A DNA stretch of 64,000 bases from Syntrophobacter fumaroxidans MPOB (GCF_000014965.1 NC_008554.1:248001-312000), one strand, 5' to 3'. Shown: positions 17,535-26,154, numbered from the stretch's first letter. A program made the numbers and translations. The notes: generated by a model not told the origin, from the letters alone.

Positions 17535-17593
17535 GTCTGAGGGAGTCTCAGACTGACCGATCAAAGCCCGTCAAAAGCGGGCTTTGGTTTTTT
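17535..17593 (+). terminator. Double-hairpin terminator after the C1 protease
   Basis: A first hairpin GTCTGAG/CTCAGAC (17535-17541, 17547-17553) is followed by AAAGCCCG/CGGGCTTT (17563-17570, 17578-17585) and GGTTTTTT. The second hairpin and its flanks match the tRNA-Phe terminator region at 5757-5826 over about 65 bases. Confidence 0.88.
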
Positions 17594-17671
17594 GTTGCGG
17601 TTGTGTCAGAATATGAGGGAAAGCACAGTCACGGGGGGTATGGACCGAGCCGGCCTTCCCGGGAGACTGCA

Positions 17672-18172
17672 ATGGAAACCTGGTCGCAGAGAGACCGTCC
17701 CGTCCTCGATATCCACTCGCACCAAACGGGGAAAGACCCAGTGATCGAAGTCATGAAAGATATACTTCGGGAAAACGACATGTGTGTGCTAGCCACCTGC
17801 GCGGACAACAGGCCGCATTGTTCCCTGATGGCCTACGTCACCGATGAAGCGGCTCAGACCGTCTACATGGTGACGCTGAAATCGACCCGGAAGTATCGAC
17901 ACGTCTGCGAAAATCCGCACGTGAGCCTTCTGGTCGATACCCGGCACAAGTCCGCGACGGACCGTGGCGGGACCAGGGCGCTGACCGTTCACGGCACCTT
18001 CCATCCGCTGTCGGATGCGGCAGCGAAAGAAAAGATCCTTGCAGCGATTCGCGGCAGACACCCGCACCTCCGAAAACTCGTCGACGACGCCGATGCGGAG
18101 GTGCTGGCGGTGCGCGTGGAATCGTTGCAGCTGCTGGAAGGGGCCTACCGGGCCAGTTACGAATCCTTATAA
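17672..18172 (+). CDS. Pyridoxamine 5'-phosphate oxidase-like flavin protein
   Basis: A 166-residue split-barrel protein of the PPOX/FMN-binding superfamily. It shows the usual opening EVMKDILRENDMCVLATC, then PHCSLMAYVTDE, VYMVTLKSTRKYRHVCENPHV and SLLVDTR, which line the FMN site in relatives. Members without the PLP-specific C-terminus, as here, are often F420/FMN/heme-binding reductases of unknown substrate. I chose ATG 17672 with GGGAGA 5 bases upstream; a GTG at 17603 is in frame but abuts the terminator of the upstream gene. Stands alone between a terminator and a repeat-bearing gap. Confidence 0.8.
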   Translation: METWSQRDRPVLDIHSHQTGKDPVIEVMKDILRENDMCVLATCADNRPHCSLMAYVTDEAAQTVYMVTLKSTRKYRHVCENPHVSLLVDTRHKSATDRGGTRALTVHGTFHPLSDAAAKEKILAAIRGRHPHLRKLVDDADAEVLAVRVESLQLLEGAYRASYESL

Positions 18173-18401
18173 CGGAGGCTGAACGTCGGGGAATAGGGGC
18201 CGCGCTCGGCAGAATAACAAGGGGGCGGAGAGATTGACCGATCGAGGTTGACCTGCGGACCCGGGGCATTAACTTTGGGTGAATGCGGGCCAAAGCGACC
18301 GGAAGGTCAACACGGCAGACAAACGGACTCGAGATGCGGGTCCGCGATCTACGTGAGGATGGGCCCTCCACCCCGGTCAAGGCCGGGTTCAGGACAGTTT
18401 T

Positions 18402-18490
18402 CGGAATTTCCCTTGCGCGAGGGGTGACGCCCTATGTCTACAAGGGGCGGGCCGGGTTGAACCGGAATTTCCCCCTGCGCGCGGGTGACG
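18402..18490. repeat. Pair of 28-bp direct repeats at 61-bp period
   Basis: Copy 1 (18402-18429) and copy 2 (18463-18490) both start CGGAATTTCCC and end GGGTGACG, with GCGCG between; they differ at about 5 positions. They lie in a gap with no gene (18173-18566). Repeat size and 61-bp period recall type I-E CRISPR geometry, but only two units exist and no cas genes are in the window. Confidence 0.5.
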
Positions 18491-18542
18491 TTGAGGATTC
18501 TCATGTTTCTTTGTGGGCCTCGGGCTTACGAAGACGAAGATT

Positions 18543-18569
18543 TGTGAAAAGTGTAGGTTTGACCCCATG
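18543..18569 (+). repeat. 27-nt exact repeat, copy 1, ending in a start codon
   Basis: TGTGAAAAGTGTAGG then TTTGACCCCATG. Every base is identical to 39239-39265. In both places the final ATG is the best start codon of the downstream gene. It contains no good ribosome binding site. Confidence 0.85.
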
Positions 18570-19211
18570 TTGTTTTCGAGGATGGACGAAGAGGACGACC
18601 GCGTCTTTTATGAACGGGACAGGCTGGTCGCACATCTGGATTCGGTTGCCCTGCGCACCGTTGAATCCTTGATCGGGCGGCTCGTCACCGGGCCGAAACC
18701 CGCGATTCTGGACCTTATGGCCAGTTGGGATTCGCATATTCCCGACAGCGTACAGCCCTCCAAGGTCGTCGGTCTCGGCTTGAACCGAAACGAGCTTGCC
18801 CACAACCGGACCCTTACGGAATTCATCCTGCACGATCTGAACCGGAACCCGGAACTGCCTTTCGACGACGATACGTTCGATGCGGTGATCAACACGGTTT
18901 CCGTGGACTACATGACCAGACCCTTCGAGGTATTTGCCCAAGTCGGAAGAATCCTCAAGCGGGGAGGGCTCTTTCTGGTCGTTTTTTCCAACCGGTTCTT
19001 TCCCCAGAAAGCCACGAAGCTGTGGCGGGATTCCAAGGAAGGGGCGCGGGTGGTTCTCGTCAAGGATTTCTTTCGGAGCGTGCCGGTCTTCGATTTCCCG
19101 GAAGATTTCCTGTCCGCGGGCAAGCCGCGCCCCAAGGATGACAAGTACGCGCACCTGGGCATTCCGAGCGATCCGATTTACGCCGTTTATGCCAGGAAAA
19201 AAGAATCCTGA
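18567..19211 (+). CDS. SAM-dependent methyltransferase (type 11-like)
   Basis: A 214-residue class I methyltransferase-like protein. The SAM-binding region is PAILDLMASWDSHIPDSV (motif I is weak: DLMASWDSH replaces the usual GxGxG), followed by KVVGLGLNRNEL, LPFDDDTFDAVINTVSVDYM (motif IV) and EVFAQVGRILKRGGLFLVVF. The C-terminal part carries RPKDDKYAHLGIPSDPIYAVYARK. Relatives are annotated only as methyltransferase type 11; the substrate is unknown. The start is the ATG at the end of a 27-nt repeat, with only AGG 10 bases upstream as a possible site; the frame is open further upstream to 18513 without a better signal. Confidence 0.75.
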   Translation: MLFSRMDEEDDRVFYERDRLVAHLDSVALRTVESLIGRLVTGPKPAILDLMASWDSHIPDSVQPSKVVGLGLNRNELAHNRTLTEFILHDLNRNPELPFDDDTFDAVINTVSVDYMTRPFEVFAQVGRILKRGGLFLVVFSNRFFPQKATKLWRDSKEGARVVLVKDFFRSVPVFDFPEDFLSAGKPRPKDDKYAHLGIPSDPIYAVYARKKES

Positions 19212-19340
19212 TGCGGGGTCCCGCCTTTGCGGGCTAAAGACCGCCCAAATTCGCGAGGGCGTCGTGCATCGGGCGGATATGGCTTTACCGCGAATGGGCC
19301 GCGGGCGGAAGACGCCCCCGGTTCACGGGGGCCTGCCCGC

Positions 19341-19559
19341 TCAGTTGACCGTCTGCTCCTCTTCTTCGTCCGGGGACAGATCCTGGACGGTCCAGCTCAT
19401 TCCTTCCCCGCGCAGAAAGAGCCGGCCGTCCTTGCCCACCGCGAGGGGGTAGCGGTATTTTCTCCGGTATTCCAGAATGAAGCTGCCGTCGTAGAGTCTT
19501 GCCGTGACGACCTCCCCGTTGGGCAGCCGGTATTTCTGTCCGTCGACCAGTTCGACCAT
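19341..19559 (-). CDS. Small conserved-looking protein, unknown function
   Basis: A 72-residue protein, not recognised. It begins MVELVDGQKYRLPNGEVVTA, predicts as short beta strands with many aromatic and basic residues (YRRKYRYPL), then ends in an acidic tail (DLSPDEEEEQ). There is no signal peptide or membrane segment. AAAGGAG lies 9 bases before the ATG, which together with balanced codon use makes it a credible gene. It is on the same strand as the GreA-like gene 252 bases upstream, with a repeat element between. Confidence 0.65.
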   Translation of the reverse strand: MVELVDGQKYRLPNGEVVTARLYDGSFILEYRRKYRYPLAVGKDGRLFLRGEGMSWTVQDLSPDEEEEQTVN

Positions 19560-19657
19560 GAGTCAGACTCCTTTCCCGATTTTCCTCGTGCGTGTGAAAT
19601 GCTGCAAGCTCTCTGGTTCCATTTGGGGGTCCGAGCGAGCCGACTCATGCCGGCTTG

Positions 19658-19785
19658 CGTTCAAGACGGCAACATCGGGGGAAAGAACAACGCCCCGCCC
19701 TGCGATTGCGCGGTTCCTGCAAGGGATGAGGCTCTTGCCCGCCCGAGTCATCTCCCGCCGGGCAGGTGTTGTGCAATCTTGAACG
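19658..19785. repeat. Inverted-end repeat element, copy A
   Basis: A 128-bp element bounded by CGTTCAAGAC (19658-19667) and ATCTTGAACG (19776-19785), inverted repeats of each other. The left end continues GGCAACATCGGG and the right end is preceded by GGGCAGGTGTTGTGCA; both resemble the ends of the elements at 31638-31758 and 42102-42249. No coding capacity. Confidence 0.65.
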
Positions 19786-19811
19786 TACCTCACTATGAAC
19801 ATGAATCGGTA

Positions 19812-20279
19812 TCACAGGGTGATGGACACCACGCGGTACATGCGCACGCCGGCGGGAGTGTAGACGAGCACTTCCTCCCCTTCCCGCCTCCCCACAAGAT
19901 GACGCCCGACGGGCGAGTCGATGGAAAGCTTGCCGTCGACGACATTGGATTCGTAAGGGCCGACAAGCTGATAGCGCTGCGTTTCGCCGGTTTCGATGTT
20001 CTGAATGACGACGATCGTCCCGAACTCGGCCTGTTTGAAAAAGAACTTGCGGCCCACGACGATTTCGCACGACGCCAGTTTTCGCTCGAGGTCCTGAATT
20101 TTCTTCTGGAGCACCATGTGCCGTTCGCGGGCCAGCATGTACTGCTGGTTTTCGATCTTGATTCCTCCGGTTCGCGCCTCCTGGAGCTCTTCGATCACCT
20201 CAGGGCGAACCACGTGCCGCAGAAAGAAAAGTTCCCTCAGGAGGCGATGATAGCCAAGGCGGGTAATGGGTACTTTCAT
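19812..20279 (-). CDS. greA: GreA/GreB-family transcription elongation factor
   Basis: Gre factors enter the RNA polymerase secondary channel and stimulate cleavage of backtracked RNA. The 155-residue protein has the N-terminal coiled coil (MKVPITRLGYHRLLREL.. to QKKIQDLERKLAS), with basic and acidic residues near the tip (RTGGIKIENQQYMLARERH), and the C-terminal FKBP-like domain (GTIVVIQNIETGETQRYQLV, SIDSPVGRHLVGRREGEEVLV). SPVGRHLVGRREGE corresponds to the SPLG-A-LLG-K-GD motif of the family but is less conserved, so it may be a divergent Gre paralogue. It lies 11 bases after the Nudix gene, likely one operon. Confidence 0.88.
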   Translation of the reverse strand: MKVPITRLGYHRLLRELFFLRHVVRPEVIEELQEARTGGIKIENQQYMLARERHMVLQKKIQDLERKLASCEIVVGRKFFFKQAEFGTIVVIQNIETGETQRYQLVGPYESNVVDGKLSIDSPVGRHLVGRREGEEVLVYTPAGVRMYRVVSITL

Positions 20280-20290
20280 GGCGGCATGCG

Positions 20291-20848
20291 CTAATCCCTG
20301 AAGAACCCCTCCGGGATTTCTCCTTTTTCCCGCCTGGCCTTGAACAGCGAAACGCCGATGACCGTCTTGCCGTCCTGAATGAGACCACGCAGAATCAAGT
20401 CCTGAACACGATCCAAGCCCACGATTTCCACCTTGGAAATCTCGTCTTCATCCCATTTGCCGGTGATGCGTCGCAGGCCCGAAGCGGCGTAAAGGCGTAT
20501 GACCTCGTTCGAGTATCCAATGGCCGGGTAATACTCGAAAATCGGCAGAATGCGGGCCGCCTCGTACCCGGTTTCTTCCCGCAGTTCCCGCGCGGCGCAC
20601 GCTTCGAGCTCTTCCCCGGGGTCCGCCTTCCCGGCCGGAATCTCCAGGGTTTCCTTGCCGATGGCGTAACGCCACTGCCGGACCATCAGGATGCGCTCGG
20701 CATCGAGGAAAGGCACAACGGCCGCGGCTTCGGGGTGATCGATCTTGATCCGTTCCGTGAGCCTGCCCGTGCGCAACCGAACGACATCGAGCTGAGCGCT
20801 GAAATGGCTCGCGAAAATCATGCTGAGCGTCTTGATCTTTTCTTCCAT
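20291..20848 (-). CDS. Nudix hydrolase, ADP-ribose pyrophosphatase type
   Basis: Hydrolyses nucleoside diphosphates linked to another moiety; the closest type is ADP-ribose pyrophosphatase (NudF-like). The Nudix box GKADPGEELEACAARELREETGYE fits G-x5-E-x7-REU-x-EE-x-G-U exactly. It is preceded by the usual beta strands (AAAVVPFLDAERILMVRQWRYAIGKETLEIPAGK) and followed by YYPAIGYSNEVIRLYAASGL. The ATG at 20848 gives 185 residues, normal for the family; longer frames to 20938 add unrelated residues. It is followed by the GreA-like gene after 11 bases. Confidence 0.9.
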   Translation of the reverse strand: MEEKIKTLSMIFASHFSAQLDVVRLRTGRLTERIKIDHPEAAAVVPFLDAERILMVRQWRYAIGKETLEIPAGKADPGEELEACAARELREETGYEAARILPIFEYYPAIGYSNEVIRLYAASGLRRITGKWDEDEISKVEIVGLDRVQDLILRGLIQDGKTVIGVSLFKARREKGEIPEGFFRD

Positions 20849-21106
20849 AATTAACCCGCAGATGATGATGGAAACATCCCGTTGCGCCGTCGGCGCGTCC
20901 CGCGAGAGTATTTTCGCTGAATCGGTTTCCATTCTCAATGAAAATCACAGGGCGGGAGCGCCGACGGCGGCTTCAACGTTTTTCGACCGAAGCGCCACGG
21001 ACTGTGAAACGGTCCGACGCACCCGGCCCTCTGCAATGCCCGCCAAAGGCAGGGACGCCCACCGTCTTTTCCGGCCGTTGCCCGGATTGCCGGGAGGCGA
21101 AACGAT

Positions 21107-21328
21107 CTACTCGTTCGAGGCGGGTCTTTGCTCGATCCGCTCAGCCGCCTCCAATTCCGCCGGGGCGGTTTTGGACGGAACCTGCGGAACCGGCGACTCC
21201 TCGTCGGTTGCTTTCTTGAAATTCCTGATTCCTTTTCCCAGGGACTTTCCGATGTCGGGAAGCTTCCCCGGGCCGAAAACGACCGCAACCACCGCCAGGA
21301 TGACGGCCAACTCCGGCAGGCTGAACAT
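21107..21328 (-). CDS. tatA: Sec-independent translocase protein TatA
   Basis: Pore-forming component of the twin-arginine translocation pathway, inner membrane. The 73-residue protein has an N-terminal membrane helix ([15 protein letters not shown]), the conserved FG-P hinge ([24 protein letters not shown]), an amphipathic helix and a short acidic/proline-rich tail, exactly the TatA layout. AGGGGGA precedes the ATG by a few bases, and a TATAAT box lies 118 bases upstream. There is no tatB or tatC nearby, so the rest of the translocase is elsewhere. Confidence 0.92.
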   Translation of the reverse strand: MFSLPELAVILAVVAVVFGPGKLPDIGKSLGKGIRNFKKATDEESPVPQVPSKTAPAELEAAERIEQRPASNE

Positions 21329-21445
21329 GCATTCCCCCTCTGCAATACGGTTCCGGACGGAATGTGCCCGGTCGATTAAGGCGTCCTCTGTCGCGCTGAC
21401 GGACGAGGCCAACCGCAAAACTCCCCCCGCGTGCCTTCCGCGCCC

Positions 21446-21451
21446 ATTATA
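21446..21451 (-). promoter_or_regulatory. -10 box upstream of tatA
   Basis: TATAAT read on the minus strand; the -35 region is weak (TGTCCA at 17 bases). Predicted leader about 110 bases. Confidence 0.5.
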
Positions 21452-21591
21452 AACGCTCGGCGCGTTTTTGGACAGTGCCGGCTCTATTTTACGGCAAAGG
21501 GACCGTTCGTCTGCAATGCCGCGGTGGGGATCGTTTGCCGGACTGCACCCGGTCGCGGCAGTTCGCCGAGGCAACCTCCGGCCTCTTCTGC

Positions 21592-21597
21592 TATAAT
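21592..21597 (+). promoter_or_regulatory. -10 box upstream of the SagB-like gene
   Basis: A perfect TATAAT about 100 bases before the ATG at 21699. No clear -35 box at 16-18 bases. The 370-bp gap (21329-21698) thus holds divergent start signals for tatA and this gene. Confidence 0.5.
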
Positions 21598-21698
21598 GAA
21601 AAACAGTGGAGGCGGGACCCGGGTGAAGCGCGCTTCGACTTGCGGCGCGCCTGCCTTGCGGGCCACACGGGGGAATACGGCTCGAGAGGAGGGGAAAA

Positions 21699-22307
21699 AT
21701 GGCGGAGAAGAAAATGCAGCCGATCAAGCTGTCCCATCCGAGGACGAGAGGTTCGGTTTCCATCGAGGAGGCTCTGCTCAAGAGGAGATCGGTCCGAAGC
21801 TACACGGGGGTGCCGCTTTCCATCGAGGATCTGTCCCAGTTGCTCTGGGCGGCACAGGGAATGAGCCACCCCAGGGGGTATCGTACCGCTCCGTCGGCGG
21901 GAGCGCTGTATCCGCTTGAGCTTCTCGTCGCGGCGGGGCGTGTCGGAGCCCTGTCTCCGGGTGTCTACCGGTACGATCCGCATCGCCATGAAATCGTGCT
22001 CCACCGTGAGGGCGACAGGCGCGCAAATCTGCGCCGTGCATCCTTGGATCAGTCTGCGGTGGGGAATGCCCCGGCCGTGCTGATATTCTGTGCCGTTTAT
22101 GAAAGGACGACGCGCAAATATGGAGAACGCGGAGTCAGGTATGCGATGATGGAAGCCGGGCATGCAGCTCAGAACGTGCATTTGCAGGTGGTGAGCCTGG
22201 GCCTTGGAACGGTGTTGATCGGAGCGTTTCGGGATGACCAGGTGAAAAGCGTGCTGGAGCTCGGCGGGAATGAGGAGCCGCTTTACCTGATGCCGGTCGG
22301 CAAATGA
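21699..22307 (+). CDS. SagB/ThcOx-family nitroreductase-like FMN oxidoreductase
   Basis: Nitroreductase-fold flavoprotein of the SagB-type dehydrogenase group, whose best-known members oxidise azolines in peptide natural products; free-standing members like this one usually have unknown substrates. The 202-residue protein starts with [17 protein letters not shown] (FMN phosphate site), then [13 protein letters not shown] and [17 protein letters not shown], and ends [27 protein letters not shown], all diagnostic. The ATG follows a GAGGAGGGG site. No YcaO, radical SAM or precursor peptide gene is close, so a role in peptide modification is not supported here. Confidence 0.9.
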   Translation: MAEKKMQPIKLSHPRTRGSVSIEEALLKRRSVRSYTGVPLSIEDLSQLLWAAQGMSHPRGYRTAPSAGALYPLELLVAAGRVGALSPGVYRYDPHRHEIVLHREGDRRANLRRASLDQSAVGNAPAVLIFCAVYERTTRKYGERGVRYAMMEAGHAAQNVHLQVVSLGLGTVLIGAFRDDQVKSVLELGGNEEPLYLMPVGK

Positions 22308-22323
22308 CGGCGGTCGCGGGATT

Positions 22324-22475
22324 GGGTGTTCCTTGCTCGCGAGGCGCCCGCGGGCGGGAAACAGGGCTTTCGCGGTCTCTATGGCGGGTGCTCCCTGCGC
22401 GCGAGGCGCCCGCGCCACGGGCCTCCACGTGCGACGAGTCACGGGCGGGTGCTCCCTGCGCGCGAGGCGCCCGCC
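22324..22475. repeat. Three 28-31 bp direct repeats at 61-62 bp period
   Basis: Copies begin at 22324, 22386 and 22447. Copies 2 and 3 are identical over 31 bases (22383-22413 and 22444-22474): GGCGGGTGCTCCC then TGCGCGCGAGGCGCCCGC. Copy 1 has three mismatches. The intervening 32-33 bases are unrelated to each other. The geometry (29/32) equals that of type I-E CRISPR arrays and the first half resembles GTGTTCCCCGC-type repeats, but there are only three units, no leader and no cas genes. It lies in the 325-bp gap before the hemolysin III gene. Confidence 0.6.
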
Positions 22476-22632
22476 CGGTCCGAGCGGACACAGCCCGTTC
22501 GGGCGGGAGCTCGAGTGGACGGAATGCTTTTGGACGGTGCGGGCGGGCGATCCCTGGGAAAACGGTTGATGCTTTTCTGGAGTCGGTCGGCGACACTTTT
22601 CGACGGCCTGCCTTGAACACCGCGGGAGAGAC

Positions 22633-23286
22633 ATGAGATACAAACCGAGAGAGCTGATGAACGGGTTGACGCATTGCATTGCGGCTCTGCTTGCCGTGGC
22701 GGGACTGGTGGTGCTCATGCTCCGAGCCGTCGATCCTCCCAGGCCGCTGCACCTGCTCTCCTTCTTCGTGTTCGGAACGGCTCTGATCCTGCTCTACCTG
22801 ACAAGCACCGCGTACCACTGGGCGCAGTGCTCGGTCAAGGGACTCCAGAGGCTGCGACGACTCGATCACATCATGATATTCGTGGTGATAGCGGCAACCT
22901 ATACCCCGATCTGTCTCATCCCTTTACGCGGCCCCTGGGGATGGACGCTCTTCGGCGGTATCTGGGCTCTGGCCTGTGCGGGAGTGCTGATGAAAATGGT
23001 TTGGCTGCAGACTCCGCGTTGGCTCTCCACGACGGTGTACGTCGCCATGGGCTGGCTTGCGGTGGTCGCGGTTTATCCCCTGTACCGCGCGCTGCAGCCT
23101 GCCGCTTTTGCCTGGCTCGTGGCGGGCGGACTGTTCTACACGGCGGGAGCCCTGGTCTATGCCCTGAAGAAACCCGATCCGTGGCCCAGGGCGTTCGGGT
23201 TCCACGAGCTTTTTCACGTTCTGGTGGTGATGGGGAGCTTTTCCCACTTCTGGGTTCTATACGAATATGTCGTTCGAATCGACTGA
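22633..23286 (+). CDS. Hemolysin III / PAQR-family membrane protein
   Basis: Seven-helix inner-membrane protein of the HlyIII/YqfA (PAQR) family, probably zinc-dependent hydrolases of unknown substrate. The family metal motifs are visible: E-x2-N-x3-TH at the start (ELMNGLTH), S-TAYHW in helix 2 and FHELFH-x-LVV in the last part. The 217-residue length is normal. The ATG follows GGGAGAG by 5 bases. Monocistronic between a repeat cluster and the kinase gene. Confidence 0.9.
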   Translation: MRYKPRELMNGLTHCIAALLAVAGLVVLMLRAVDPPRPLHLLSFFVFGTALILLYLTSTAYHWAQCSVKGLQRLRRLDHIMIFVVIAATYTPICLIPLRGPWGWTLFGGIWALACAGVLMKMVWLQTPRWLSTTVYVAMGWLAVVAVYPLYRALQPAAFAWLVAGGLFYTAGALVYALKKPDPWPRAFGFHELFHVLVVMGSFSHFWVLYEYVVRID

Positions 23287-23545
23287 GGCCTCGCTGCGTC
23301 CGTTCTTTGGCGGCGGGACGCAGAGGAACGTCGTTCGTGCCGCCGACGACCTGGTGATCCATGTTGCCTCGAAGGTGACCGGAGAGACACGGAAGGGGGG
23401 AGGGGCAAGTGATTTTACCCGCGATCGGACCTCCTGATTGACCCCCAGCAAAGTCTAATGCACCACCGGCATAATTCCGATAAGGTTTTGTGGAAATGTG
23501 TGACGAGACCGGAGCCTCTTTCTTTTCCGCATCCCGGGAGAGGAA

Positions 23546-26056
23546 ATGCCGGCATGGGCCTTCCGGTTCATGCCGGTTTTGACGAAGCGGAGCTTCACCG
23601 ATAAGGTTCAGACGTCCGTTGCCCTTTTCCGGACAATGAAAAACGACACGCCCGGCGGTCCGCAATGGATTGCCCCCTCCCTGGAAGGAAACGCCGTGAA
23701 GGTTTCGATGGAATCGCCGGAAGACGCAATGAGTGAATGCAGCAGCCTTCGGGAACGGGTGAGGGAACTGGAGTCCGCGGAAAATCCATTCCGGACGGCA
23801 CTGGAAGATCACGATGAGCTGATTGTTCGTTTCCGGCCCGATTTCACGCTCGTGTATGCAAACCAGGCCTATTGCCGACATCTTGCCGATACCGAAGCGC
23901 CGTGCGTGGGAGGGAATTTCCTGGACTGCGTCAATCCGGCCGACCACGATCGGGTCAGGGAGGAAATCGGTTCGCTGGTCCCGGATGGTCCCGTCAAGAC
24001 CGTCGAACACGGAGTGCTCCTCGGAGGCAGAGAGGTTCGTTTATCCCGATGGGTCTATCGCGCCATGATCGGTGAACGGACCGACGTGATCGAATACCTC
24101 GGCATGAGTTGTGTCCAGGGAGAACGGATAGCCCACCCCGGGCCATGGAACGAATACCGCTTTCTTGCGGAGAAGACCGGCAACGCGGCGTATCGGCTCA
24201 GATGCGATTCCCGGACCTACGATCACCTCGGTCCCGCCATTACGAGGCTTACCGGGTACCCGTTGGACGAGTTCGACGTATCGAAGTTTTCCGAGCTGAT
24301 CGAGAAGATTGAAATTCCGGGGGAAGAGGACGTCACGCCGGATACCCTGATCGGGTTTCGGAAGGAAGGAAGAACGGGAGAATACAGGGCCGATTACCTG
24401 ATCCGGACCCGACTGGGGGAACGCAAATGGGTGAGGGATCATTCCTTCCCCTGGTACGACGAGTCGGGAGGCCTTGTGGGCTCCGTCGGCATCCTATCGG
24501 ACGTGACGGAATGCAAGCGGGCGGAGGAGGCGTTGCAGGAAAGCGAGGAACGGTTCAGAAACATGGCCGGCCTCTCTCCGTTCCCTATTGCCATCGTCGA
24601 CCGGAATGGAAAGATCATTTACCTCAACCAGAGGTTCGTCGATCTGTTCGGGTACACTGCAAGCGACATCCCGACGCTGTGGGACTGGTTCAACCAGGCT
24701 TGTCCGGACCCCGGGGAAAGCCGGACGATCATCGAAAGGATACGGTCGGACCTGCAAGCCGCATCGAAATACGAGGTCATCAGCCACGAGCACAGGGTTC
24801 GGTGCAAGGATGGTTCGAGCCGGGAAATCCGATTCCGCCTGGTGTCCATGGAAAACGGCGATAAGTTCGTCACCTGCGAAGACCTGACCGAGCATATGAA
24901 GATCCAGGAGGAACGCATCAAGGCCAGCAAGCTGGAATCCATCGGCGTTCTTGCGGGTGGTATTGCACATGATTTCAATAATATCCTGACAGCCATCATC
25001 GGCAATATTTCACTGGCAAAATTGTACGGCGGGCAGGGCGGCAGGGTCTCCGAGAAGTTGACGGAGGCCGAGCGGGCATGCATGCGCGCGAAGAACCTCA
25101 CGCAGCAGTTGCTGACCTTCTCGAAAGGCGGGGAGCCCATAAAAAAGGTAATCGACGTCTCCGATTTCCTCCATGAAGCGGTGCATTTTGTCCTGACCGG
25201 CTCGAATGTCCGGAGCGTCTTCTTTCTTCCCGACGACCTTTGGCCCGTTCAGTGCGATGAAGGCCAGATGGGGCAGGTGATCAACAACCTGATCATCAAT
25301 GCCAAGCAGGCCATGCCTGACGGAGGTACAATCGAGATATCCGCCGAGAACGTCATCCTCAACGCCGGGGATCAGGCTCTGCCGCTCAAGCCGGGCCGAT
25401 ACTTGCGGATCGGAGTGAAAGATTACGGGCATGGGATACCGGAAGAGGCACTGACGCGCATTTTCGATCCCTACTTCACGACCAAGCTCAAGGGAAGCGG
25501 TCTTGGGCTTGCCACTGCCTATTCCATCATCAAGAAGCACGAGGGATACATCCAGGTCGAGTCGCGAGTCGGAGAAGGGGCCGCATTTCACATCTATCTG
25601 CCTGTGGCGGGATGGTCTCTGCGGGAGCACGACAAAATGGGCGACGACACACTTCGCGGACGGGGCCGGGTCCTCGTCATGGATGATGAGGACATCATTT
25701 TGAACTGCACCTACGATCTTCTGAGATACCTGGGGTATGAAGTCGAGCTCGCCCGGGACGGGGCCGAAGCGGTGGAGTTGTACCAGGAAGCCGTGGGGCT
25801 GTCGCGTCCCTTCGATGCCGTTATCATGGACTTGACCGTTCCCGGGGGGGTGGGCGGAGTCGAGGCGATGCAAAGGCTTCGCGAAATCGACCCCAAGGTG
25901 AACGCCATCGTTTCGAGCGGCTACTCCAACGATCCCATCATGTCTCAGTACCGTGAATACGGTTTTCGGGGGGTGATCACCAAGCCGTACAAGTTGGAAC
26001 AGATCGGGGAACTGCTCAAAACAATCGTCCGGCGCAAGTGGGACGCGGTCGAGTAA
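23546..26056 (+). CDS. Multi-PAS hybrid sensor histidine kinase with receiver domain
   Basis: An 836-residue signalling protein without membrane segments, so probably a cytoplasmic sensor. Three PAS domains occupy about 85-190, 205-325 and 335-450 (two end in PAC-like TECKRAEEAL and CEDLTEHMK). The HisKA box GVLAGGIAHDFNNILTAI contains phospho-acceptor H475. The ATPase domain (about 580-690) has NLIINAKQAM, DYGHGIPEE and GSGLGLATAYSII. A receiver (707-830) has DD at 713-714, phospho-acceptor D762 in VIMDLTVPGG and K813. No response-regulator gene is adjacent, so output must pass to a separate protein or end in the receiver. The ATG follows GGGAGAGG by 5 bases. Confidence 0.93.
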   Translation: MPAWAFRFMPVLTKRSFTDKVQTSVALFRTMKNDTPGGPQWIAPSLEGNAVKVSMESPEDAMSECSSLRERVRELESAENPFRTALEDHDELIVRFRPDFTLVYANQAYCRHLADTEAPCVGGNFLDCVNPADHDRVREEIGSLVPDGPVKTVEHGVLLGGREVRLSRWVYRAMIGERTDVIEYLGMSCVQGERIAHPGPWNEYRFLAEKTGNAAYRLRCDSRTYDHLGPAITRLTGYPLDEFDVSKFSELIEKIEIPGEEDVTPDTLIGFRKEGRTGEYRADYLIRTRLGERKWVRDHSFPWYDESGGLVGSVGILSDVTECKRAEEALQESEERFRNMAGLSPFPIAIVDRNGKIIYLNQRFVDLFGYTASDIPTLWDWFNQACPDPGESRTIIERIRSDLQAASKYEVISHEHRVRCKDGSSREIRFRLVSMENGDKFVTCEDLTEHMKIQEERIKASKLESIGVLAGGIAHDFNNILTAIIGNISLAKLYGGQGGRVSEKLTEAERACMRAKNLTQQLLTFSKGGEPIKKVIDVSDFLHEAVHFVLTGSNVRSVFFLPDDLWPVQCDEGQMGQVINNLIINAKQAMPDGGTIEISAENVILNAGDQALPLKPGRYLRIGVKDYGHGIPEEALTRIFDPYFTTKLKGSGLGLATAYSIIKKHEGYIQVESRVGEGAAFHIYLPVAGWSLREHDKMGDDTLRGRGRVLVMDDEDIILNCTYDLLRYLGYEVELARDGAEAVELYQEAVGLSRPFDAVIMDLTVPGGVGGVEAMQRLREIDPKVNAIVSSGYSNDPIMSQYREYGFRGVITKPYKLEQIGELLKTIVRRKWDAVE

Positions 26057-26154
26057 ACTGAGGCGGACCCGGTGCTCGCGATGACGACGGGGCGTGGACA
26101 CGGGGGGCTCCGCTGCGCGGCCCTTCCGGTTCGGTGGGCTTCTCGATTTCCCGC

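Noticed and set aside
22304-22636. Overlapping frames through the 22.3 kb repeats encoding repetitive Arg/Ala/Gly peptides
   Set aside because: The peptide repeats simply reflect the DNA direct repeats; all three frames are open because of GC content.
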